Shown piece by piece: positions 1-15,000 of a DNA stretch of 64,000 nucleotides (its first letter is position 1; each line of letters begins with the position of its first letter). The notes under the pieces were generated by a model. The model saw nothing but the letters and a program-made list of their open reading frames with translations, was not told where the DNA came from and searched no databases. Made by a program: the position numbers and the translations under genes. This stretch comes from Antedon mediterranea (taxonomy: Eukaryota; Echinodermata; Crinoidea; Comatulida; Antedonidae), in contig NC_092674.1 in the NCBI RefSeq assembly GCF_964355755.1, positions 16,929,001 through 16,993,000 of the forward strand, in the 5' to 3' direction.

Positions 1-66
1 ATTGAGTTCATCATTAAACATAGAATATACTTCAACGGTTTTTTTATCAATTGTACGTCGAATAGC
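1..66 (-). CDS. DNAH2: DNAH2-like exon 11 (partial, cut by window edge)
   Basis: After the acceptor AACAG it reads AIRRTIDKKTVEVYSMFNDE and stays open to base 1. It continues the exon 10 reading frame in phase 0. Confidence 0.9.
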
Positions 67-3000
67 CTGTTAAAAAAAATGTTAAAAAGTAACTTCAAAA
101 AAACAAAAGGACTGCAAAATAAAAAGTTAGAAACTGACAGTTTGGGGGGTCATTTCCTGATATCACGTTTGTGACGACCAGCACATGTGACCGCTTGTGA
201 ATTACATACATATTCAAGCCAAACTTATACTGTATGTAATTTCAGTAAAAAAAATTTTCATAAATTGTTTTATTGTGATATAATCAATAAAAAGTAGTAA
301 TTGCTCTAGTAGTTCTATCAACTTTTGTATGCACTTTGAGGTCCAGAGAATTTGACTTCAGAAATTGGTTTAGGATGGTCAAACAATCATTTTTGGTTTG
401 GTTACACATTTTGAAAATGTGATGAAAGGTCATGGTGAAAGGTTATAAGACCAAACACCAATATGTCCTTAAATCTCAACAACCACTGGTCGCAGCAAGA
501 TAATTTTGGTCTCAAATCGATGAGAAGGTATACATTCAATCATATTCAGTCTAATGGGACATTTTAGTAAAAAATGATTGGAAATGCCATTTCTGACCTC
601 TGACCCACAACCCAGGCCATGTATGCATCTACTGGTCGTAGACACTTGAATTTGGTCTCAAATTGTTCGCAATATACATTTTTGCATTGTGACAGAACAA
701 CATAACTGCACAGAGACGTACAGACGTAATGTTATGCAATATTAGGAAGTCAAACGTAATAGAGTTATATGCTGGACATATTGTATAATAGTCATGAAAC
801 TATGTTTTTAAGTTTCTATGTGGGTATGGCATTTCTGATCATTTTCTACTAAATTCCCTATTAGACTGAATATGAATGCCTCCCCAAGTTGCAAAAGGTC
901 CATATTTTATTATAGTCTTTTGGTTTATGTAAAATATTTATATTCAAAGAAATCATAATCATTCATTTACCAACCAGTAGCACAATAAAAATAGTGAAAA
1001 TATCAAGAACCGTCAATATACTAGAATGCCATTAAAGAATAACTTATTAGGTTATGTGCATTATCATATTGTCAGAATCTTTATTTATTTAATCTCACTC
1101 CCTATTTTCATACATGAGGAACCTGACTATAATTAGTAAACAGGGTTTATTAGGTGTTAAAAATCAGTACCAAAAGTATGTACTGTACCAACTTACACAA
1201 TTTTCCCCTATATATAACATCTTTATTGCAACATTTGACAGTATGCATAATCAACCTAAGCATACAATTTGTTTTGGATTTGGACGATGACTTTCAGATC
1301 TAGTCAAATGCAGCAGCATACATTTGTCAGTAGCATTTTATTGGTAATACACCAAATAGCTTGAATTGAAGGTCTTTGTAAAATATTTTTTATTATCATT
1401 TTGGGTGTTTCTGATGACCCTATATTAATCTTAGAATCAACACAGGAAGGGAGGTCAGACACAGAAAAGTTAAAAGGAATAGGTACAATTATGGAACCCA
1501 ATGAGACCCAAGATTTAAAAGACACCTTAAATTTAACTCGCTGTGACCTACATGATATGACCTAAACAAATCTAGCAGTGATTCACACTCACAGATACCA
1601 GCATTATGCTTTACACCAAACAAGAAATATTGCATCTATGTGAGAAAGGGAATGCTCATCAAGAATTTTGACCATTCAGTTATAGCATCTGTGAGCAAAG
1701 CAAAGTGGTACAGGACCTTCCATTTAAAAATCTGTGCTGGTTATCTGGAAGGAGTTTACTATCTTTAAAGAATATAATTAAATAATGAGCAACAATAATA
1801 CCAACAGTGGAGTGGAGGTCTATAATTATATCTACATTGCTAGTGATAAAATTTAGTGTAACTACCTCTCTGGCAGACAGATGCTGAAAAGCATCTAGAA
1901 GCTCAACACCCTGTGCAACCATAGAAATTGTTTCAAATGCAGTGGTGATCACATTTTGAACCATGACTTCTAGATCTTTGATTCCAGCCCGAAATCTGAC
2001 AAATAAATCAAAGTTATTGTGAAATATAAATATGAATACAGTAGAACCCCTCCTTTGGGACATTCCTATTAAGGGAACACTTTCTCATGAAATGAAGGGG
2101 AAATATATGTTTTAACACTACGGCCAACCCCTTCTCAGGGGACACCCCTACAAAGGGGACAGGGATATTCATCAACCCCTATTAAGAGGACAATATTTTT
2201 TCATAAAAACAAAAAATAAGACAAAATAATTATATTCATTTATATCGTTTTAAATTAAAAAAATGGATAGTGACTCTTTAATTACACTTGTTTTTTTTAA
2301 CTTGGTAAAAATTCATGAATTGTGCATAAATTTTTTTCACAAACTATGATGATGTAATTTTTTTTTAAATTTTGATTGGTCAGTTTTAACGATCGTATCA
2401 TTGAAGTTGAACTTGGTTTCACTTCAAAATTTGCAGATTTTAACGATTTTTAGCAGTGATTTTTACCACTTTTCCTGTAAAAAAACTGTTGAATACGGTA
2501 AATTTATGCAATTCGCCGCAACTCAAGGTTGATTGGAAAACAGGCTTTAATTTTGATTAGAAAAGAGAATATACTACTAATTATTAAAACAATATTGCCT
2601 TCAGCTAGGCCCTTCATGTTACTAGCAAGGGGCAATTTGCTCAGTGTTTTTCTTAAATGGATTGATTTCGACCACAAGTTAACTGTGCAAGTGCAAAATC
2701 TCTGAGCTGCGGTTATTTGCATAACAAAGGCAAAGACACAAAACCATGGTCACTTCCAATCTCTTCGTTTAGGCTCGGTAATTGGCTGTGTAATAGATGA
2801 CCTAAAAACCAAAAGCCAATCAACAAACACTACAATATCTAAAATATGTGGAAATTCATGAAAAAAATCTAAAACTCCACATGACATACATGATCCAAAA
2901 AAGTTATTTAATAGTCTATTATAGGTTAAAGTAATTTTAAGCTTATCTGTTAACAGTATAATAATTCAAATTTAAAAAATTACATATCTTAATAATTCTC

Positions 3001-6000
3001 AAATAATTTTATTCTGTTGTCTGATTTTAATAAAATAAAAATCACTTTCTTGTCAATTCAAAAAGAAATTATTTTTCCATGATTAAACCACGACACATTT
3101 GTCAATAGAGTAATCAGAATGCACATACAATTTATAAATTATCAGTTGATTTGCAACTTCCCATAGAGGGTTGTGGCAAGAGACAATGTGTTCAAAAAGG
3201 CAGACAGCAGTTATTTAGCACAGACTAGCAGATCAAATTATTCTTTTATCTTACTGCCAAATTTTCTCTTATTTGTCAATGATATGACTAAACACTTTGC
3301 TTTATCAAGCAAATGAATCTCACCTATTATAATCATCATGCCATGTAGTAGCTTTTACATCAAGAATTGTGTGTTTGACATTTCGAAGAATCTGCAAATT
3401 TTTTTCAAAAGTACCTTCAATCTCCAAAAGACTACGAGTAATCTCTGGCCCACGCTGACCAGAAAAATATGGCATTAGGGTTTTATTACCATCTTCACGT
3501 CGTGCAAAATGTCTCTGACACTCGCATACCTAAGAAAACAGACACATTTTTAGTCAACAAGCCTAAAAGTAAAACCTTAAACTGTTTTCTTTCCGAAAAT
3601 AAGTGCTTTGATTGCATCTTCTATCTTCTTGGCAGTGAAAAGCAAGCACGGTTTTATGGTACAGTATTTTGTTTTAGAAAACATGAAATTTAACAAAAAT
3701 ATGAAATCATCTACAGTATGTAACTTGCCTCTAAAAGATCACGGCATCTCTGAATAAATGCCTCTACCTGAGCAAAGATGCTGGTTTGGTCTAGAACCCA
3801 ACCTTCCTCACTAAGACGATGATGCATGGCACGAATCTAAAAACCATAAAATGAATTGCTTACCTACAGTGCAGTATATCAGTTTATTTCTTACATCCTC
3901 TATTCTTTTTTATTTTTCTTCACATAGGGAAACATACAACAGTTTAAACATCATTACATTTCAGTTTCCTTGATCTTTTAAAATTTTATTTAATATGAAA
4001 ATGAGATGTTATCAAGTTTTCATACATTTCAAGAAATATGTTAAAAATGCCTTGCATTCTGAAGAGCTAAATCAATTTTAAAATGAAGCATATTTTAAAA
4101 CGTTTACAATTGTTTTTACATCTTATCAGACTAGCACAGAGGGTGCAGACTGTAACTTTCATTATGCTTGTATAACTTATAGGATAATAATTTTAAAATT
4201 GTGGACATTGTCATGCAAACAAACATACAAAGCAAGTAATAATATTCAAGAATTTTGCAAAGTACAAACTACAGCGAATGAGAAACTACCTTAAAAACAT
4301 CAAATTATTTTGGCATGAATGGATGAATCTTGACCTTCCACCCTTCTGTAGGTTTGTGACTGAATTCTTCTGTATTTACATCCTTTACAGGCATATAAGT
4401 ACAGTAACTATATAAAAGATGTAGGTCAAGTGTTATTATAGCTTCAAAAACATTATAATAACACTTGACCTACATCTTATTCTCAAAGTATGTTGGTCTG
4501 AATAAATTACCCCTGACCTTTGAAATTTCCCCTACCTGTGATTTATTTTCTTTATTTTCAATAATTTAGGTACATGAATGGATGACAATACAAATGTGTG
4601 TAAACCTTACCCATCTGTAAGTCTCTTTCCAGCTGTTACAACAATTAATACATTCATTCAGGCTCTTGGTTGATGTAAGTACATTGCCATCAAATAGCTT
4701 ATCTAGGTTAATTTCCTTGCAGCATCTATGGATAATCTCATTGCTAAGCTGTAAATTAAAAATATATAAATTAATTTCAAAAAGTATAAGAGTCATTTTA
4801 TAAATATATTAAAGTAAAAATGTTTTCATTCAAAGTGAATAATTAATAATATTTTTTAAATTCATCTGAAATTAAGAAAAATCATCATATAAAAAATCCC
4901 ATTTTAACAAAAACCATACACAAAATTAGTTTGATTTTACAGACATTTTAATTGAAATAGCTAAAAAACAACAAACAACTAACTTTTCGAAAAAGTCCTG
5001 TCAATCTCTCCCTGCTTTTATAGTGATCAGAGTTAAGCCAAATCATGCGCACTTTATTGATGAGCTTAGGAAGCAGAGGGGGTATATCAGCAGGTCTAGA
5101 TTTGGAAAGTTCTTCACAATCAGCCGATAGAGTAGACAGGAACTTTAGGTTGCTTTGAGCCTTAGCTGATCCATCCTAAGGCATAAAATAAACCAGTAAT
5201 ATTTTTTATTGTTTTTATTTGAGGAATACACTTTTTTAAAATTACTATGAAGTGAATAGATTTCTCTAAAAACAAAATAGAACTAGATTTAATTTGTAAC
5301 TATAGTATGACGAAATATAGGTTATATGCATTGATTTAATAAAGATAATTTAATTTTAAAAGATTGATTGATTGATTTTGTCAGAATCTTTAATTATTTA
5401 TTTTATATGAAAGATAGGATCTTGGCAATGCAAATACAATAGCCGGTATCACTGCACATCGAGCCATATACACTTGAATAAAACAATTCGATAAAAGATC
5501 CCTCCGCATATATGTCATAAACCACCCTTGTTACATAATAATAAAGACATTATTTTTTCGCTAGATTTCATTATAAATCATGCATATAATTTATACACTA
5601 AGAAATAAAATTGAACAAACAATACAGATAGAAACAAAAATCTAGTTTTTTTTCCTAAAGTGAGACTCGATCTCAATACCTTGAATATTATAGACGCGAT
5701 CACAGCCACTGAGCCATATACACACCTGAATAAAAGAATATTCCTCTGTGTATTTGTTATGCAGTAACCACTTTGGCGCAGATAGATTATTATATACCGC
5801 AATGAATCATAATTTTTTACTACGACGATATCTTTAAACATTTTTTTAATGATGCAAATTATATATTTTCAACTTTAATATATGAACATTTTAAGAAGAA
5901 GGTTAATCAGTCGGCCTCAGTATGCATGACATGTTGCTTATATCAAATATAGGTCTGCAGATAGAAGAATTTGTGACTTCTACCTTTACAAAAAAGATTA

Positions 6001-9000
6001 GTTAGGCAACATTATAAAGAAGAATACAAGGAGAACCTGAATAAGAAATTTGTTTGGAAAACTACAAGGTATTTTTTTGTGATATTTGGTGTATCATGAT
6101 ACATCTTTCTAGGCTGAAACCAAGCCATCGAAAGCTTTCAACAAGCATTATCAAGGGAAAAAAAAACTGTTTATAGACCTTTGTATATAACTGATAACTA
6201 GGGCTAATAATACTAAACAGGAAGTTTCGGGTGTCACGAAACCTAAGAACCCCTAAGACCTAAGATCACAAAACCTAAGACCCAAGACCTAAGAAAATTC
6301 ATTTTCACACATGCCTTGTATTTTAACTCTAAATTTGTTAACCAACTTTAACCTGAATACCACACCTTAGAATTAGATGAAGAAGAGTCAATAAATAACA
6401 GAATAAATACAGACGTTTTTCTCATGCGAATTTCGCATATTCTATGTTCAATATTTTGTTTCTATGGAACGCCAAAAGAGCAACATTAATAGAGGGCTAA
6501 AAACTAGGTGGAATCCATCTATTTAACTAAGTTTTTGGTGAAAATCATGTTCAATTCAATATATTTTGTCACTGTCAATACAAATAAAATGTTACTGTTG
6601 ATACTTTACACAGTCTCTTTAACTTTAAGAATAAAATCGACAAAGTCATCATATCCCCTTAGGTCGCCCTTATGACTAGTGATGCTGATTTTAAGATTGA
6701 TTAATATTCTTTGAAAATAGAAAAATATCAGCATTAACATATTACACCATTTTTACGATTACACGATCGTTAATGGTTTCTTGGTTCTTTCGACGTTGCT
6801 GGGACGTGAAGTTTTGCAAAGCCAAGGCCAGTCACGCGCAGCCGGGCCTGTGTGTGAAAATTGAAAAAGTTACAAGTTTTGATGCTTCAACCCACCCGGC
6901 CTAGGACATGCTTTCGCTGATATCTTAATCTAGTCTTGACACTAAAGACAAACATTAAATTAAATTGTTTTTATATTAAAGATGTATTGTCCCTTTGTCA
7001 AATTCCAAAAAAATAAAAATTAGAAGATTTTAAAAAAAAGTGGGTCATTTTGAAGTATCATAATAGTTATTAACTTTCTCCAAAAATTAGTCGAAAAAAA
7101 AAATTATTTAACTGAAATATAGACGTTTTTTAGTTTAAAAAAAAACTGTGACTTCCAGTCAAAGTTTTCGATCAAAACATATCTCATAATGCAACGCGCT
7201 TGTTTGGCTACTCTGTATGCATAATCATAAAACTTCCTCGCGATCTGTGTGAAAACACCTTCTCAACCGTGACGAGTTGTAAGCAATCCTAATTAGGATC
7301 ATGCAAAATGCATACTCTTGGTTTGAAATCTTTGTTTACTTTCTCTCGTGACGATTTTCCAGACGAAATGTAATCAAACTAATTTACCTGTTAATTACGT
7401 AAAATTGTTGTTTTTGGCACGAATTTTCGACTAAAAGTGAATAACTTTAATATTACTTTGATATGGCCAATTTAAATTTAGAATATTTTGACTTTCATTT
7501 TTTTGTGTTTCAAGGGACAATACATCTTTAAAATTTAGTTTTTACACTTATTTTGAAATATCAGACTTTAAAAGAGTACAAAAAACATCGTCGCGTTGTA
7601 AAAAATCAAGAATTGTCAGCGCGTACGTATCATAACGTTGAAGCCCCTGTGTACGGTAGAACCTTGCTTATTTCCATATGCATGCGCTGCATACAGCAGA
7701 GGCTAGTAGTCTGTATGAGGAGGAGAGCAGGAGAACACTAACCATGTGCTATTTTACGAGGTATATTCAGAGCGTCATTTCGACGATCGAGCATTCTCTA
7801 CTTCTACGGAGCGCCATTTATGCCTTTATTTACTTCCGAAATAGAAATAGTACTACGGTAACTGGTCCATTGGACTAAATTTAGCATTGGTGGAGCACAG
7901 TGACATAAAATAGAAATAAGTCACTAATTTTAATATCTTTTCGTATGTTAATACACTGTGCTCAAGTGGACACAATTTGGCGCCAGTGAGGAGCACAGTG
8001 ATATAAAATAGAAATAAGTCACTGAATTTTAATATCTTTTTGTATGTTAATACACTGTGCTCAAGTGGACCCAATTTGGAGCCAGTGGAGCACAGTGATA
8101 TAAAATAGAAACAAGTCACTGAATTTTAATATCTTTTCGTATGTTATTACATTGTGCTCAAGTGGACCCAATTTGGAGCCAGTGGAGCACAGTGATATAA
8201 AATAGAAACAAGTCACTGAATTTTAATATCTTTTCGCATGTTATTACATTGTGCTCAAGTGGACCCAATTTGGAGCCAGTGGAGCACAGTGATATAAAAT
8301 AGAAACAAGTCACTGAATTGTAATATTATCTTTTCGTATGCTAATACACTGTGCTCAAGTGGACCCAATTTGGAGCCAGGGAGCACAGTGATATAAAATA
8401 GAAATAGTCACTGAATTTTAATATCTTTTCGTATGTTAATACACTGTGCTAATGTGGACCCAAATAATAAATTAATGCTCACAATTCAAATATGTTAGAA
8501 AACGATGTTAATGATTGGAATAAGTTAAAAGGTTGTAAAACAGAAATCTGGAAAAAAGAGTGCGCAACAACGCTTAACGTTAAGCAGCATTTTCTATTTC
8601 AATTGAAAAATTTATAAAATAGCTGGTATGATTTGACCATCTAGGTAATATAGACTGGCTAGAGGGTGAACTCCAATGTTATCAAAGTTAGAAAAATGAT
8701 TATTCATGGGGAGGGAACCAAGAAGATGAAGGCTACAATCAACCATTCGTAGTCAAGAACTAATACGCCTGTATTAAGTGTATCAGCGTGAGATCACTTT
8801 TTAGTCTGCCTTCTAGCCAATTTATATAAACTGTTTGGGCTTGACACACAAAACAAAACAATGAAAAAACACCTGAATAAGTTTAGAAAGTTTCCTAAAT
8901 GGTGTTACATATGAAGATTTGGAAAACTCAAGTATTGTCTGGATATGAATGACTCCATGTTTCTGCAACTGTTCACTAATACCGGATAGATCAATACAAC

Positions 9001-12000
9001 GATTATGCCAGAACTCTATTTCTTCCAATGGACCAGCATTCTCAGAGGTTTCAATGGCATCTTGTGAAGCTAGAACCTCTTTGATTTGCCTTGTCCAATG
9101 TACCATTGCAGCTGCAGAAAAAAAAATGTATTACTGTACTGTATATCATTTATGAATATGAAATTGTTCTTTGTACTGTAATCATAAGCTTAATGGCTTA
9201 TGGCAATTCATGAATTTCATTTCTTTAGAACAAAGAAAGTTAGCAGAAACTGAGAACTGTACAGAATTATACAAAAAGTTGCAAAAGGAATAAGATAAGC
9301 ATCAGTTTGGCCTATACTAATAAGCATCTACCTTTAAACACTACTAAAATACTATCAAATGCACAAATGTAATAAAGTTTCAAAAAAAGATTTTTGCAAA
9401 AGGAATAAGACCTACTAACAAGTATCTACTTTTCAACACTACTAAAATGCTATCAAATGCAGTTATAATGTCCTTTTTTGACTATTGTAGTTGCATTTGG
9501 TCAAGTACTACTAACAATTATTTGGCCTACAAGCACCTACTTTTCGCCACACTGCTCACAAATTCCGCACGCTGTGCAAATGGGACAAGTCACGCAGTAT
9601 TAGCATTACCGCTTATGGAGTAAGAACAGTTTTCTATTTGGGCTCATGCCTATTACTTGCTCCTGGCAAGATGAAATGTAAAACGTATTTTAAGAACTTT
9701 TGCCGAATAAATATTATTATTATTATAATATTTTATTATTATTATTACCATTACCGCTCGTCTGTGTAAATTTTCCATAATGAATGCCTTAGAATGGAAG
9801 AGGTTAAATGAACATTTGAGAGAAAGCCTTCTTAAAAAAATTTGCTCCTCCTATGTAACAGATTTATTTTTAACCATAATAACCATACCCAATGTACCAG
9901 AAGGAAATCAAATAATTCATTAATAGAACAGAAATGGAATTGTGTATAAGGCAAGAGAACAATTTTATTCCATGCCACTGAAGCATGGAATGAACTCCCA
10001 AATGAAATCAAAACTAACCTAAATGAACTCTGTATTATATAACAACATTTAAGAACTTATTAAGCAACATTTAATTTGAATTAAATTTATCTTCTCCATT
10101 GTCCACTTACTTTTTACCAATATGTTAAGGGGTGTCATTTTTAGTTTATTTTTAAAATATGGTGCCATACCAAAATAATGTTCTGTCAGACAACTAATTT
10201 TCAGCAACATTAACTCTAAATGTGTGGGTGTGCAGACTATAATGGAACATAGGAATTGACTTTCTCCCCATACAGGTGCCCATAAATTCAAATGTTCTGT
10301 TATGCCAAATTAAGGGAAAGTTAGGGTAAAGGGATCATCTCAAAAGAGTAGATTAAGAGCACATGTTTTGATCGCGCATTGAGCGAGTGTTGTTCACTCG
10401 TTCAGATTTTACAGCAGTCACGTAAGCATGAAAATACAAGACAGTTCTGGCCAATTACCATTATGTACAAGAACAATTAATTCCACAGTGTAATAGCAAA
10501 GGTCATTCATTGATTACATTTTTATTTATTTCAAAGCCTGCCATCAGTAATTTGTTGAAGTTCTTTGGATGTTTTTAATGTAATCGAATAGATCGTTTAA
10601 TGTTAGGTTGGCACAAGTACTTAGGCCTAGTCAGACTCACTAGCTAGCTTAGTGAGTAGTAGTAGCAGGCTAGCTGTATTATAAAATGAAAGCAAATGTT
10701 TACAAAATAATTAAATTCTTTGTTATAAATTTCTACAAAACACATTTGCATTGAATCCTTGCTTTACAAATTCTTCATTTATTATAGACCATTTATCATA
10801 GTAGTTAAATTGATACCCTGACCCATTGTTTGGGTCGCGAAAAATATTTGATGGGTTGCGAAATCGTCTCCGATGCTGAAACTTTTTATCAATTATACAC
10901 TGATCTGTATGTGAAATTTACTCCGTTTTGTAGAATGTACAAGTTTTTTCTGTGTTGATGTAAGTAGTACACACAATTGGGAACTGAAGATGGGGGCGCG
11001 CGCCGATGGGGCACATTGACGCTTTTGGCACATAGTTCATTGTAGTAACAAGTGGGGAATCTCCTTTTAGCACCTGGATTTAATCACCTACCTGTTGGTT
11101 CCGGTTCTACGATAGAATCTTTGATGCTGCCACAGGCTTTTAATTTGATTTATAACATATGGGTTCAAGGATGTAGCCATAAATATTTCATTACTGAGTG
11201 GATAACATTACTGAGTGGATAAAGAATATCTCTTTGCACCGATCCTCTACCCTATCCCTCAACCCTAATGTTACATACAAAACACAAATTGGGAGTTTCT
11301 CTTTCGGAAGTAAATTCCAGGGTGCTAATTGTAGTTGACTACATAAATCACTGTCTATTTAGTTATCTGCACCTTGGCGGAAAACTCCTTGTGATTGTAT
11401 GAAATCATCATCAACTTTTTTTTCAGTATTATTCTTCTTTCTTTCCACCCTATATTTGTGTCGTGTTTCTCTAAAACGTGTAAACATAACATTTCGTAAC
11501 TTTGTCAACATATCGACATTTACGTGAAGTTGTGCACCTCCTATTTTTGAAAACGTAAAAGTTGCCCAACGTGACTTGTGCGCGATTTTATTTGGTCAAA
11601 GATCAATAAATTCCTCTGACTGGGTATGTTCCAATGAACATAGTATCTCTACTTTTACCTACTTTCAAGTCTTTGAACAAGTTCTTTATCTTTGGCAGCT
11701 TTAATAGGTTCCATTTTAAGACCTTCATTCGGTATGTATAGTACAGTGTGGTTCTGCATTTTGTAGTGTGTATCTGTCACAGTTGCCATGAAACGATGAA
11801 GTTGTGCTGAGAAATCATTTCTTATACCTAGTCATAAAGTGTTAAGGTTTTTTTATAAAAGTATAAATGCACTCCATAAAAACTTGATGGGGATTTTTTT
11901 GGCATTATTCAGTACCAGCTACACACACTCCCTGCATGAAGATATGATGTCACATAGGACAGGAATCTTCTTTCCTGATGGAATTTAGCAGCTTGTTTAG

Positions 12001-15000
12001 ATATGATTAGTGGATCTAAATGTCAAGAAACAAAAACCTTTAGTTTCAGTTATTTACAATTTCATTTTACTTCAGGAATTGGAAAACATTGCATTATACA
12101 TTGTTTATATTTTATTAACTAAGTATATAACAAAAGAAATGTTAAAGGATACTGTCAGGCCAAGACTTGTTTTCCATGAAAAGCGGTACATAAATACTCT
12201 GCATCAAACTTAGTAAACTTTTGATGTGACCTGGTTTCATTGTCCCATACTGCACTAACTTTGTAATGTTTGTAGAATTAATTTCAACACCAGAATCTAA
12301 CTTGATAAAGTATGCCATATCCTTGGTCATATTAGGTGGCACATTATTATTTAAGCACAATCCCATTTGAGTATCAACATATACAACTAATAGACGAGCA
12401 GTAGATGACACATTGAAAAATGTGTCTACTGTTTCATAGTGCTGTTCTGTCCAAAGGTCTGATTTCAATTCTTGTAATGTTGCTCTTGCTTTAACATATG
12501 CTCTCTATAAAAAAAAAATAAATAAAATTATCACATATTTTAAAGAAACCAATGAGTATGATTATTGAAATATTAAAAAAAAACCACTAAAATAATTTTC
12601 TAAACTTCCAAACATTTTTGGACAAACTTTTCCATTACAACGAAAATTAATATGCATTGCGTCGATGTAATGAAAATTGCGTCGATGAAAATTTGTAATT
12701 TTAAAAACATAATTTGATTTAAAGTACAGGTTTTTTTGATACAACTAATAAAAAAAAAATTCTGTTAGTACTATTTGCAGCATTTTTTTTTAGTACCAAC
12801 ATGTGTATAATTATTTATTTCATTCTGTAAAACGTACATCTCAGTAAAGTGGTATGGCCCTGCACTAATAATATTAAATAGGACAACAAAAAAAATTCTA
12901 TTAAAAGAAAATTATACTAAATAAAAAATAAATAAAATATTATTAATACCGTAGTTCCTCGGGTATAATCCCACCTCGGGTATAATCCCACCTCGGGTAT
13001 AATCCCACCCCCGACTTTACGATTACCTTCGCACGCAAGCATATCCCCGGGCAAAGTCCCAGTGTATAATTTAACATTAGGCCATAGGTGGGCCTAGGCC
13101 TACTGTAGCTAGCTAGGCCGACGTCAATTTCTCACCCAAAAAATAGAGTAATTTCTCTGAATTTGGCTGACTTAAAACTCATCAAACATTGTTAAGTTGA
13201 ATACAAGCATGCTCCAATCGTCACGTTCTGTACATCCTTTCGCCGTGTCGTGTACATTCTTTCTTGACGCTTGATTACCGTAAAAAAAAACACCGCCCTC
13301 TATACCGATCGGCTTGTGCAGTAGAGTTTGTGTCACATGCAACAACATGCGATTTACACAGAGAGCTCGAGCGTGTGGGTGAACGTGGAGAACTCGTATG
13401 ATCGAGTTCATGTCGATTTAGGAAGCTAGGCCTAGATCACATTTTAGGGTATTTTTTAAGTAGAAATCTCGGGGAAAATCTATACGGTAGGCATAGCACA
13501 GGTAAGACCAATTAGGCCGCCTAGGCCTAGATGGCCTGGCCGTCTAATTGCTAGGCCTACATCGGAATATAGCTTTTAGATAGCAAAATCGTAGACAGAA
13601 GAAATATCGTCATTTTCAGTTCATGCAGCGGGAAATCCCCGGGTATAGTCCCACCTCCCAAATTCGGGCAAATTTCACGTACAAGGGGGGTGGGATTATA
13701 CCCGGGGAACTACGGTAATTGTAAAAACAATTTAAATAAAATATTTTTAAAAAAAGAGATGACAATAAAAGATCCTCAGTAGGAGTTGAACCAGGGACCT
13801 CAACTGTATAAGGCTGGATATAATAATCATTACCCCAAACTCACATTCACAAAGTTGTTTGTAGTGAAGATACAGCATTAGACACAAAAATAAAAAAAAA
13901 ATATATAATTTTGGGAGAAATCTTATGTAGCGGAATTTTACAGTAGGCGGAGGTATGTACTCTCGGGGTGCCCTTCTAGTTCTAAATGCAAAACGTCACT
14001 TCTAGTTATAAGCATTAAGTGGAAAATAATTTCCCTTCTTTGTACCTTTGATCAGAGAATTATCAACAGTTCTTTAATAATGTATTTCATAAATCACGGT
14101 TCAGCACAGTGAGTAAAACACCGTGGCCATTGACATTAATGCTCATTACAGTTAAGTTCAAATCCGCAAAATGTAAATAAAAAGAATCACCATTTAACCC
14201 TTTCACTGCGTATACCCGGTACTACCGGGTATAAACAAACGTCGTTGAAATACGTACAAAAGGTAATACCGGGTATGGGCAAAACAATGATTTAATTGTA
14301 TTTGTCTATAATATATAGCACCCTCTACATTTTTTCGATGAACTTGAATATTTTTTCAAGTCATTAAAAATTTTTTCCAGGAAAAAAAAACAGCCCCCTA
14401 TAGTTGTATTATTGTCTTGAAAATCATGCGCCCTCTATAATTATATTATATATAGTATAGTATATAATAGTATTTCTATCTTGGAAATTTGTTTTTTTGT
14501 AGCGTCATGGCGGCCATTTTGAAAGTAACAAAATTTACCCGCCCCAATAGGGCAACATCGTGTTTATCACAACACGCAAACAAAAAAATTCTGAAACAAT
14601 AGTTAGTTTTTGTACTACAGTATAGTGAATTTTTGGAAAATGTCATTATTTTCACGATTTTGCCCCAAAACTTTGATTTGTGCATAATTTTTATTACTAA
14701 ACAATTAATTATGTTTATGTCATGTTTCCGATTTGTGTCCACTTTTTTATTTTATCTTATCTATATGTACGGTATCAAATAATTCACCATGAAAAACACC
14801 CAAAATAATAGAGTTTGGACTTTCGTTCGTGTTCATGTCTAATTTCGACTACCACCACCATGTGAACTTTTTTGTGTTGATTTCAAGTCCGTAAGCAGCT
14901 GTAGTTTTATTATTCCAATACATCTTAATTCTATAAATTACCAATTCATATTTTATCATTGAAATGTTTTAAAATGCCGACTGAGTTCAACGTGCATTCC

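Noticed and set aside
6238-6295. Interstitial telomere-like CCTAAGA repeat
   Set aside because: Units are irregular, short and mixed with ACCTAAG. Animal telomeric TTAGGG/CCCTAA tandem order is absent.
7853-8119. Open frames with repeated LCST..KLGPLEHSVLTYEKIL peptides (also 21686-21901, 24245-24651)
   Set aside because: They are produced by the 97-bp tandem units of the foldback-like element. The unit length is not a multiple of three and frames drift, so they are not protein repeats.
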